From Flavobacteriaceae bacterium (GTDB lineage Bacteria; Bacteroidota; Bacteroidia; Flavobacteriales; Flavobacteriaceae), in the NCBI GenBank assembly GCA_030834365.1, contig JAURFJ010000005.1, forward strand, positions 1 to 18,190: DNA of 18,190 bases, in the 5' to 3' direction. This document shows, piece after piece, positions 1-6,017 of the stretch (position 1 is the first letter of the stretch; every line of letters begins with the position of its first letter). Position numbers and translations under genes: made by a program. The notes below the pieces were generated by a model that worked only from the letters and a program-made list of their open reading frames with translations, was not told the origin of the DNA and searched no databases.

Positions 1-1413
1 GCTGTATCCAAAGAATTTGGCTCTAGTCTCTAGCCCTGCTTTGGGCTGGTGCACTTCACAAGCCCCGTAAGGAATGTCTTTGAGGTGCTTAAGGTTGGTT
101 TCTACCCATTCTTTGTAAGGATGTTTGCTAACAATTGAGCGTTTTACGTCCTCGTCTTGAATGATTTTTCCGGCCTCCATGTCTACCAAGAACATCTTTC
201 CGGGTTCTAGTCTTCCGTGTGATTCTATGTTTTCAATAGCAATATCTACTACACCGATTTCAGAAGACATGATTACGTAACCGTCTTTAGTCACCGAGTA
301 GCGTGAAGGCCTAAGGCCGTTGCGGTCGAGTACGGCTCCAATATAGGTTCCGTCGGTAAAGGGAATGGAGGCAGGGCCGTCCCAGGGCTCCATAAGACAA
401 GAGTTGTACTCGTAAAATGCGCGTTTGTCGGGGTCCATTGACTTGTTGCGCTCCCAGGCCTCGGGCACGAGCATCATCATGGCCTCAGGCAGTGTGCGTC
501 CGGTCATGAGCAGTAGTTCTACGACCATATCTAGGCTCGCAGAATCCGATTTTTTTGGAAGTACAATTGGAATGATGTTCTTGATTTCGTCGGTGAACCA
601 ATTGCTCTTCATGAGGTCTTCTCTTGAACGCATGCGTGAAACATTTCCGCGCAGCGTATTGATCTCACCGTTGTGACAGATAAATCTAAAGGGCTGAGCC
701 AGATCCCATGTAGGAAACGTATTGGTTGAAAAACGTTGATGCACCAGTGCCAGTCGGGTGATACAGTGTTCGTCTTTTAAGTCGAGGTAATAGGCGCTGA
801 TATCTTCGGGCTTGAGCAGTCCTTTGTAGATGATCACCTTTGTTGAAAAGCTCGGGATATAGAAAAGACTAGCCTCTGAGAGTTTAGAGTTCCAAATTGC
901 GTGTTCGGCTTTTTTTCGGGCGATATAGCGCTTTACCTCAAAGGTGTGGGCATCTAATCCTTCAGGCTTGGCCACAAATAGCTGGCGCACAAAAGGCTCA
1001 GACTCTGCGGCAATTTCACCCAAAACGCTTCGGTTTACGGGCACGGTTCTCCAACCTAGAACGTCTAATCCTTGTTCTCGAAGTTGGGTCTCTAAGGTGT
1101 TTTCGCAAAAATGGCGTTGATTTTCTTTTTGAGGAAGAAATACGTTAGCTACCGCATAGTTATCTGGCGCCGGCAATTCAAACTTCAGCTGACTTTTAAA
1201 AAAGTTGTGTGGAATGTCAATTAAGATTCCAGCCCCGTCACCTGTTTTTCCATCAGCATTAACTGCACCCCTGTGCTTAAGGCGCACGAGTATCTCCAGC
1301 GCCTTGTGGATAATATCGTTGCTCTTATTTCCGTTTAAGCTGCATATAAATCCGGCACCACAATTGTCGTGTTCGAATTCAGGAAGATACAGGCCTTGGG
1401 CTTCTAATGGCAT
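1..1413 (-). CDS. gltB: Glutamate synthase large subunit, N-terminal part (cut by window edge)
   Basis: Only the first 471 residues lie in the window; the reading frame is open to base 1. The protein begins MPLEAQGLYL and reaches Cys18 in the context DNCGAGFICS. In class II glutamine amidotransferases of the GltB family this Cys becomes the N-terminal nucleophile after a short propeptide is removed. The family block RFSTNT...P.W.LAQP followed by CHNGEINTLRGN is visible around residues 230-255, and a stretch ending HQPKAGLETRAKFFGYS near residue 465 marks the approach to the central domain. The enzyme transfers glutamine amide nitrogen to 2-oxoglutarate, giving two glutamates, usually with a GltD partner that is not in view. 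The ATG at 1411-1413 has no Shine-Dalgarno sequence, which is normal in Bacteroidota. The gene is divergent from nhaD across 222 bases. Identification is secure; no defect is seen in the visible part. Confidence 0.95.
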   Translation of the reverse strand, partial: MPLEAQGLYLPEFEHDNCGAGFICSLNGNKSNDIIHKALEILVRLKHRGAVNADGKTGDGAGILIDIPHNFFKSQLKFELPAPDNYAVANVFLPQKENQRHFCENTLETQLREQGLDVLGWRTVPVNRSVLGEIAAESEPFVRQLFVAKPEGLDAHTFEVKRYIARKKAEHAIWNSKLSEASLFYIPSFSTKVIIYKGLLKPEDISAYYLDLKDEHCITRLALVHQRFSTNTFPTWDLAQPFRFICHNGEINTLRGNVSRMRSREDLMKSNWFTDEIKNIIPIVLPKKSDSASLDMVVELLLMTGRTLPEAMMMLVPEAWERNKSMDPDKRAFYEYNSCLMEPWDGPASIPFTDGTYIGAVLDRNGLRPSRYSVTKDGYVIMSSEIGVVDIAIENIESHGRLEPGKMFLVDMEAGKIIQDEDVKRSIVSKHPYKEWVETNLKHLKDIPYGACEVHQPKAGLETRAKFFGYS

Positions 1414-1605
1414 AGGTGAAATTTTTACAAAATCTTTTGAAGCTATAAAAAAAATACACCAATAGCCTTAAAACGCTTGATAATTCACAACAACGAGAAC
1501 GGTTGTGATTCTAATTAATAATCTACAAAATAAAAACACGTGATTTTAACAATTTAACAATGCGCTTAACCCTGTTAAGACCTTAAATCCCCTTTTAAAA
1601 ATTTC

Positions 1606-1613
1606 TATATTAG
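1606..1613 (+). promoter_or_regulatory. Candidate -7 box upstream of nhaD
   Basis: The 222-base divergent spacer between gltB and nhaD (1414-1635) is AT-rich and must hold promoters for both. TATATTAG at 1606-1613 matches the Bacteroidota -7 consensus TAnnTTTG at all but one informative position and lies 22 bases before the nhaD start. No clear TTTG -33 box sits at the usual distance, so support is weak. On the opposite strand a T-rich match (TATTTTTT, around 1446-1453) could serve gltB, but is equally uncertain. Nothing else is seen in this spacer. Confidence 0.3.
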
Positions 1614-1635
1614 GGCCCAACAACACGATCAACGC

Positions 1636-2955
1636 ATGGAATCCATTATCATTGCGCTCTTTTTTCTAGGTTACCTTTTCATTACACTAGAACACAACGT
1701 CAAAGTTGACAAGCTCATTCCGGCATTGGCAATGATGGCCCTATTGTGGGCTGTGGCCGCTTTAGGACATCTCGAAATGTTCGAGGTAAATACTGAGCTC
1801 AAGAAGTTAGAACCCACTCATCTTGAAGAGATTCTGTTACATCACTTGGGTAAAACCGCAGAGATTTTGGTGTTCTTACTGGGTGCAATGACCATAGTTG
1901 AAATCATCGACTATTTCGACGGATTCTCAACGATTAAAGGATTCATTCGAACACGCTCTAAAACAGCACTATTGTGGATATTCTCTATTCTCGCCTTTGT
2001 TCTTTCAGCTATAATAGACAATTTGACAGCCACCATTGTATTAATTACCATTCTGCAGAAGGTAATTAAAGACAGAAACTTACGCCTGTTTTTTGCGGGC
2101 CTAATCATTATTAATGCTAATGCAGGTGGAGCCTGGTCTCCTATAGGGGATGTTACCACAACTATGCTCTGGATTTCTAAAAAAGTAGAAGCTGGATCGC
2201 TTGTAAAGATGGTGCTATTGCCATCAATTGCTTGTATGCTTATACCGACATTGATTGCCTCTCGATTCAAAATTTTCCAGGGTTCTATTGATATGGAAGA
2301 GATAGAGCCAGAAAAGACCAAGTATAGTGGAACCATGTTGTATTTAGGCTTAGGAGCCATCGTGTTTGTTCCTTTCTTCAAGACTGTTACGCACCTTCCT
2401 CCTTATGTAGGTATGATGCTTTCATTGGCGGTAGTCGCACTTTTTGCCGAGATTTTCTCTAATCGTAAGTTCAAGATGGCGGATGCCACGGGACATGCTG
2501 ATGCTGGACACCACAGCCCTGTGCACAAGGCTCTCACCAAAATTGAGTTGCCATCGATTCTTTTCTTCTTAGGGATACTTATGGCCGTTGCTTGTTTGGA
2601 GTCTTTAGGAATTTTGTTCAATGCGGCAGAAGGAATGAATAAGGCCATTCCGAATACCGACATAGTAGTACTGCTTTTGGGAATGGGTTCGGCCGTTATC
2701 GACAACGTTCCACTAGTAGCAGCCTCTATAGGCATGTTTTCAGAGCCAACCGATCACCCGTTATGGCATTTTATAGCCTATGCTGCGGGTACAGGAGGTA
2801 GTATGCTGATTATCGGATCGGCTGCTGGAGTGGTCGCCATGGGTATGGAAAAAATCGACTTTTTCTGGTACCTAAAAAAAATGACCTGGCTAGCACTAAT
2901 CGGATTTATTGCAGGCGGAATAGTCTTTATTGCACTTCGCGATTTCGTATTTTAG
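1636..2955 (+). CDS. nhaD: NhaD-type Na+/H+ antiporter
   Basis: This 439-residue polytopic inner-membrane protein belongs to the NhaD branch of the ion transporter superfamily and is expected to exchange cytoplasmic Na+ (or Li+) for protons. Three hallmark stretches are visible: SAIIDNLTATIVLITIL at residues 124-140, NANAGGAWSPIGDVTTTMLW at 160-179, and GSAVIDNVPLVAAS at 351-364. The charged membrane residues Asp128, Asp172 and Asp356 fall in these and are the likely ion-binding sites. A hydrophilic loop at 275-303 contains a His-rich patch (GHADAGHHSPVH, 286-297). Length is normal for the family. The start ATG has no Shine-Dalgarno sequence. The stop is 18 bases before exbB, suggesting cotranscription with the ExbB/ExbD and FolC genes. 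A marine or otherwise sodium-exposed lifestyle is a reasonable inference but not proven. Confidence 0.93.
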   Translation: MESIIIALFFLGYLFITLEHNVKVDKLIPALAMMALLWAVAALGHLEMFEVNTELKKLEPTHLEEILLHHLGKTAEILVFLLGAMTIVEIIDYFDGFSTIKGFIRTRSKTALLWIFSILAFVLSAIIDNLTATIVLITILQKVIKDRNLRLFFAGLIIINANAGGAWSPIGDVTTTMLWISKKVEAGSLVKMVLLPSIACMLIPTLIASRFKIFQGSIDMEEIEPEKTKYSGTMLYLGLGAIVFVPFFKTVTHLPPYVGMMLSLAVVALFAEIFSNRKFKMADATGHADAGHHSPVHKALTKIELPSILFFLGILMAVACLESLGILFNAAEGMNKAIPNTDIVVLLLGMGSAVIDNVPLVAASIGMFSEPTDHPLWHFIAYAAGTGGSMLIIGSAAGVVAMGMEKIDFFWYLKKMTWLALIGFIAGGIVFIALRDFVF

Positions 2956-2956
2956 A

Positions 2957-2971
2957 GGTCTGATTCAGACC
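2957..2971 (+). promoter_or_regulatory. Hairpin immediately before exbB start codon
   Basis: GGTCTG (2957-2962) and CAGACC (2966-2971) form a perfect 6-bp stem with a three-base loop. It fills the gap between the nhaD stop and the exbB ATG at 2974. It has no T-tract, so it is not a terminator. Its position suggests an effect on translation initiation or mRNA processing, but a chance inverted repeat of this size is possible. Confidence 0.35.
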
Positions 2972-2973
2972 CT

Positions 2974-3621
2974 ATGTCGCTGGCAATTCAAGAAGTTTCT
3001 AATCGCTTTTCTTTTTTTGATCTGATCTTCAGTGGAGGTTGGGCAAACGTGCTCATCATTACCGTTCTATTTGGGTTGCTGATGTACGCACTGTATATCT
3101 CTATAGAGCGGTTCTTAATCTATAGGGCAGTTCTCAAGCAAGACGATCAGTTTGTCAAAGAGGTTAGGCGCCATTTAAAAGACACCAAAAAGGCGATTGC
3201 ACTTTGTGAACAGTCTGAGCATATCATGGCATCAGTTTTCAGGGCCGCTCTCAATCGTTTAGATCAGGGTAAGTCCAAAGATCAAATCAGCCTAACCTTT
3301 GAAACAAGAACCACTTATGTGGTGGCTCAACTAGAGCGGCATTTAAACACCTTAGCCACCATCTCCGGTGCTGCCCCCATGCTGGGATTTTTAGGAACCG
3401 TTATTGGTATGGTACTGGCCTTTAAAGAAATGGCGATGAGTGCCGGTCAGGCCGATATTTCTCAGTTAGCCGGAGGTATTTATACCGCTTTAACTACCAC
3501 CGTTGCAGGGTTGGTAGTCGGAATCATTAGTTATATCGCTTACAATCAATTGGTGAATGTGCTTCAGCGCATTACCCAGCAGTTTGAGTCTATGGTTAAC
3601 GCCGTTTTAGAAGAGCTTTGA
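2974..3621 (+). CDS. exbB: MotA/TolQ/ExbB proton channel family protein
   Basis: This is a 215-residue inner-membrane subunit of an ExbB-ExbD or TolQ-TolR type motor, which uses the proton gradient to energise a partner such as TonB or TolA. A first membrane helix lies near residues 23-47. The family core follows: SGAAPMLGFLGTVIGMVLAF at 131-150 and AGGIYTALTTTVAGLVVGIISYI at 166-188, with the Thr/Ser-rich channel helix expected of the family. A cytoplasmic helical region fills 50-125. The gene lies between nhaD and exbD; its stop is followed after one base by the exbD ATG, so the two are translated together. No TonB or TolA gene is adjacent, so ExbB versus TolQ cannot be settled from context. 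The symbol is a family-level assignment. Confidence 0.88.
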   Translation: MSLAIQEVSNRFSFFDLIFSGGWANVLIITVLFGLLMYALYISIERFLIYRAVLKQDDQFVKEVRRHLKDTKKAIALCEQSEHIMASVFRAALNRLDQGKSKDQISLTFETRTTYVVAQLERHLNTLATISGAAPMLGFLGTVIGMVLAFKEMAMSAGQADISQLAGGIYTALTTTVAGLVVGIISYIAYNQLVNVLQRITQQFESMVNAVLEEL

Positions 3622-3622
3622 G

Positions 3623-4012
3623 ATGAAAATCAAACCACGCCACAAGCCAAATGCCCAATTTAGTTTGTCTTCTATGACTGATGTGGTTTTTCTGCTTTTA
3701 GTCTTTTTTCTGCTAACTTCAAGTGTGAGCTCTGCCATTGATCTTACCCTTCCTGAAGGTAAAGGAAACAGCACTTCAGAGGCGCAGACCATCGCGATTT
3801 CCATTGACGGACGTCTTCGTTTTTTTATTGAAGAAACTCAAATCAATCCGGTTTACCTCGAACTCGAACTTAAAAAAGCCCTAGAAAAACGCCCGGGAGC
3901 TACGTTATTACTGAGGACTCAAGAAGATGTGGCGATTAAGGAGGCGGTCAGAGTGCTTGATATCGCCAATGCCAATGGATACAAGATTGTACTGGCAGTC
4001 TCCCCTAAATAA
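3623..4012 (+). CDS. exbD: ExbD/TolR family biopolymer transport protein
   Basis: This is a 129-residue protein with one N-terminal membrane helix and a periplasmic domain, the partner of the ExbB-like protein encoded just upstream. The diagnostic stretch SSMTDVVFLLLVFFLLTSS (16-34) contains Asp20, the conserved membrane aspartate that carries protons in ExbD and TolR. The remainder (about 40-129) fits the small alpha/beta periplasmic domain of the family. Length is at the short end of normal. The ATG at 3623 is one base after the exbB stop and five bases separate its own stop from folC, so all are probably on one message. In several flavobacterial genomes ExbD-like and FolC genes neighbour each other, which agrees with this layout. 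Confidence 0.88.
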   Translation: MKIKPRHKPNAQFSLSSMTDVVFLLLVFFLLTSSVSSAIDLTLPEGKGNSTSEAQTIAISIDGRLRFFIEETQINPVYLELELKKALEKRPGATLLLRTQEDVAIKEAVRVLDIANANGYKIVLAVSPK

Positions 4013-4017
4013 CAGGC

Positions 4018-5265
4018 ATGAATTCGCATTCGCCTCTAACAGATTACAATCAGGCCATAGCATACCTGTATGCCCGGCTTCCCATGTTTCAGCGTGATGG
4101 TAAGTCAGCGCTGCATCTAAAGCTTGATCGCATAGAGGCCCTTATGGATTATTTGGGTAATCCGCACCTCAAATATCCCACTATTCACGTAGCCGGAACA
4201 AATGGAAAGGGCTCAGTTTCTCACGGCCTAGCCTCCGTGTTGCAGGAGGCTGGATACCGCACAGCGCTATACACCTCTCCTCATCTCAGCGACTTCAGAG
4301 AACGTATTCGCTTGTCAGGATCGCTGATCACTCAAGATTGCGTTCTTGATTTTGTCAATCAGCATCGCGACTACATTGAATCTCATCGCCTTTCTTTTTT
4401 CGAGCTAACCGTTGCCATGGCCTTTGATGTTTTTGCTCGCGAGCAGGTCGATATAGCAGTTATCGAGGTGGGCATGGGCGGACGACTCGATGCTACCAAC
4501 GTGGTTCACCCGTTGCTTTCGGTCATCACTAACATCGCCTTTGATCACATGGAATTTTTAGGTGATACACTAGCTAAGATTGCAGCTGAAAAGGCAGGTA
4601 TTATTAAATCAAATACCCCTGTGGTCATTGGTGAATACCACCTAGAGACTTTTGCTGTCTTTGAGGCAGTTGCTCGCTCATTGAATACCGAGCTCTTTAC
4701 GGCTTGGAACCATTCTAGGGCTCAGGAATTAGCCGCTCAGATAGATTTTGATCTCAAGGGAGCTTATCAAAAAGCAAATAGGCTTACAACCCTTACAGCC
4801 CTTTTAAAGGCAAGCGAACTAGGACTAGGGATTACCGAACGGCATATCATTTCAGGTATGTCTAAAGTGATCGCCAACACTGGTCTAAAAGGACGTTGGC
4901 AGTGGTTAAACGAGTACACCGTTTGCGACACCGCTCACAACGAAGCGGGATTGGCCTCAGTAATGGAGCAATTGCGAAGCTTGAGAGCTAAGCGACTTCA
5001 CCTAGTAATCGGAGTGGTAGCCGATAAAGATCTTAGTCGTGTGTTGCCCCTTTTCATTAAAGAAGCCTGCTTCTATTTTGTTAAGCTCAATGTCCCCAGA
5101 GGACTGGATGCCACCATTTTAGCTGAAAAGGCCAGGGCGCATCAGTTAATAGGTGAGATCTACCACTCAGTAGCCGATGGACTTAGAGCTGCTCAGTTGG
5201 CCGCAGAAACGGGCGATATCGTGTTTGTGGGCGGAAGCACCTTCACCGTTGCTGAGGTCGTATAA
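4018..5265 (+). CDS. folC: Folylpolyglutamate synthase / dihydrofolate synthase
   Basis: This 415-residue cytoplasmic Mur-ligase-family enzyme adds glutamate to dihydropteroate or to reduced folates with ATP hydrolysis. The P-loop HVAGTNGKGSVSHGL is at 57-71, followed by YTSPHLSDFRERIRLSG (85-101), the Mg2+/folate region EVGMGGRLDATN (150-161), and TNIAFDHMEFLGDTLAKIAA with EKAGIIK (171-197). The C-terminal ligase domain shows GRWQ (292-295) and the conserved DTAHN (304-308), then GVVADKD (332-338). Length is normal. Whether it is bifunctional (FolC as in E. coli) or only a folylpolyglutamate synthase cannot be read from these motifs. It is the last gene of the nhaD-exbB-exbD-folC block; no terminator is visible between it and the tRNA promoter. 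Confidence 0.95.
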   Translation: MNSHSPLTDYNQAIAYLYARLPMFQRDGKSALHLKLDRIEALMDYLGNPHLKYPTIHVAGTNGKGSVSHGLASVLQEAGYRTALYTSPHLSDFRERIRLSGSLITQDCVLDFVNQHRDYIESHRLSFFELTVAMAFDVFAREQVDIAVIEVGMGGRLDATNVVHPLLSVITNIAFDHMEFLGDTLAKIAAEKAGIIKSNTPVVIGEYHLETFAVFEAVARSLNTELFTAWNHSRAQELAAQIDFDLKGAYQKANRLTTLTALLKASELGLGITERHIISGMSKVIANTGLKGRWQWLNEYTVCDTAHNEAGLASVMEQLRSLRAKRLHLVIGVVADKDLSRVLPLFIKEACFYFVKLNVPRGLDATILAEKARAHQLIGEIYHSVADGLRAAQLAAETGDIVFVGGSTFTVAEVV

Positions 5266-5280
5266 TTTTCATCCTTTTCT

Positions 5281-5310
5281 TTTGCCACTATTCAAAATAG
5301 GCTATATTTG
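5281..5310 (+). promoter_or_regulatory. Promoter of tRNA-Val
   Basis: TTTG at 5281-5284 and TATATTTG at 5303-5310 are full matches to the Bacteroidota -33 (TTTG) and -7 (TAnnTTTG) boxes, with an 18-base spacer, close to the usual 19. Transcription should start about 5316-5318, giving a leader of under ten bases before the mature tRNA. It starts 15 bases after the folC stop, so the tRNA has its own promoter even if folC transcripts also read through. Confidence 0.8.
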
Positions 5311-5323
5311 CAGACCTTTTTTA

Positions 5324-5398
5324 GGGCTCTTAGCTCAGTTGGTTCAGAGCACCTGCCTTACAAGCAGGGGGTCGTAGGTTCGAATCCTACAGGGCCCA
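5324..5398 (+). tRNA. tRNA-Val (anticodon UAC)
   Basis: All cloverleaf elements can be laid out. The acceptor GGGCTCT (5324-5330) pairs with AGGGCCC (5391-5397) with one T-G wobble, and A5398 is the discriminator. The D stem GCTC/GAGC is at 5333-5336 and 5347-5350. The anticodon stem CCTGC/GCAGG is at 5352-5356 and 5364-5368, with loop CTTACAA and anticodon TAC at 5359-5361. The variable loop has five bases. The T stem GTAGG/CCTAC is at 5374-5378 and 5386-5390, with loop TTCGAAT. The anticodon reads GUA and, through wobble, other valine codons. CCA is not encoded, as expected in Bacteroidota, so it must be added by a nucleotidyltransferase. There is no intron or mismatch. Confidence 0.97.
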
Positions 5399-5409
5399 CT
5401 TAAGCGCAC

Positions 5410-5441
5410 AAAAAGCCGATGCATTTGCATCGGCTTTTTTT
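5410..5441 (+). terminator. Intrinsic terminator of tRNA-Val
   Basis: AGCCGATGC (5414-5422) and GCATCGGCT (5427-5435) form a perfect 9-bp stem with an ATTT loop, preceded by A5410-5413 and followed by a run of seven T at 5435-5441. It begins 12 bases after the tRNA. The A-run on the left would also give a U-tail on the minus strand, so it may act in both directions and stop any readthrough from the minus-strand lipoprotein gene. Confidence 0.85.
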
Positions 5442-5523
5442 ATGCGCATAATCCGTCGCAAGCTTGCTTGCGTAAGGAGCTGCGCATAAAAAAAGCGAAC
5501 TGCGCTGAAGGCGCAGGCTTTTT
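5433..5523. repeat. Nested and overlapping inverted repeats after tRNA-Val
   Basis: A perfect 16-bp inverted repeat has its arms at 5433-5448 and 5480-5496 (GCTTTTTTTATGCGCA and its complement ending in AAAAAAAGC, core 5481-5496). Inside it lies a second hairpin, CGCAAGC (5457-5463) with GCTTGCG (5466-5472). The right arm can instead pair onward: AAAAAGC (5490-5496) with GCTTTTT (5517-5523), enclosing CTGCGC/GCGCAG at 5500-5505 and 5511-5516. The left arm is also the T-tail of the tRNA terminator. A further small hairpin CGCCG/CGGCG is at 5555-5569. The stretch 5399-5600 has no convincing gene. The arrangement resembles a palindromic extragenic repeat element, but whether copies occur elsewhere cannot be seen here. 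Confidence 0.65.
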
Positions 5524-5600
5524 CTGTGTAGACTACGGGGCACAAAGGAAAAGGCGCCGGTTTTCGGCGACTAATCCTACGGTTCAAGTGTGGGTTTTGT

Positions 5601-5882
5601 TTAGCGTTTCACCTCAATAGTGGTAGGGTTGTAAATGCCTGAAGTGATAAAGCTCAACAATCCGTCTAAAAATGAATGTTTGATGACTACTTCATAATCT
5701 TTAGCTCCGCCCGCGAGCAGTTGAGTGTCCGGAGTTTTTCCAGAGATCAACCCGCCCAAGAAGTTGTGCTGAGTCGCTTTAACGTTTAATCCTTGTTGAG
5801 CTCCTTCTCCGACTACTGTTTTGTGCACGTAGCACGAATTCAGCGAAAAAGCTAGTAATGCGAGTAAAATAATTCTTTTTAT
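5601..5882 (-). CDS. Bor/Iss-family-like small lipoprotein with non-ATG start
   Basis: The frame encodes about 93 residues if read from an ATA at 5880-5882; the first conventional start in frame (GTG, 5826-5828) would remove the signal peptide. Upstream of that GTG the frame reads KRIILLALLAFSLNSCY, a textbook lipoprotein signal with lipobox LNSC, so translation must begin before it. AAAGGTGAT just upstream on the minus strand resembles a ribosome site, unusual in this window. The mature part resembles the Bor/Iss lipoprotein family: a GGA-containing segment, then FLDGLLSFITSGIYNPTTIEV, close to the lambda Bor pattern with FVNGLLGFITLGIYTP. Bor and Iss are outer-membrane lipoproteins linked to serum survival in enterobacteria; the role in Bacteroidota is unknown. 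The start could be ATA, ATT, or an ATG lost by mutation or sequencing error. Confidence 0.7.
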   Translation of the reverse strand: MKRIILLALLAFSLNSCYVHKTVVGEGAQQGLNVKATQHNFLGGLISGKTPDTQLLAGGAKDYEVVIKHSFLDGLLSFITSGIYNPTTIEVKR

Positions 5883-5970
5883 ATCACCTTTTAGTTAATT
5901 CTAATTCAATGTAATCATTTCTTATGAGCTTATCTTTCCTAGTGAATGACGTTAATTGCACTGCAACCCT

Positions 5971-5978
5971 TATATTTA
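5971..5978 (+). promoter_or_regulatory. Candidate -7 box for arylsulfotransferase gene
   Basis: TATATTTA at 5971-5978 agrees with TAnnTTTG at all but the last position and lies 40 bases before the ATG at 6018. No TTTG is found at the right distance upstream, so this is a partial match. The spacer 5883-6017 between the two divergent lipoprotein genes shows nothing else clear. Confidence 0.35.
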
Positions 5979-6017
5979 GGGCTATTCAATGATGTTAAAA
6001 GTGAAAAAGGTTATTAA

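Noticed and set aside
425..1465. Three plus-strand frames over the gltB region
   Set aside because: The minus strand encodes an unbroken, fully recognisable glutamate synthase N-terminus here.
1911..2735. Two minus-strand frames inside nhaD
   Set aside because: They are complements of a clearly coding antiporter gene, and their translations show no family features.
5177..5377. Plus-strand frame across the folC end and tRNA
   Set aside because: It lies out of frame over folC and runs into the tRNA gene and its promoter; no coding features.
5387..5587. Minus-strand open frame of 66 codons after tRNA-Val
   Set aside because: It overlaps the tRNA 3' end, the terminator and the inverted-repeat cluster; its Arg/Ala/Cys-rich translation simply reflects these repeats.
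5571..5590. AATCCTAC and nearby bases resembling the tRNA-Val T arm, a possible att duplicate or tRNA remnant
   Set aside because: Only 8 bases match in a row, no other tRNA part is present, and no integrase is found; chance is likelier.
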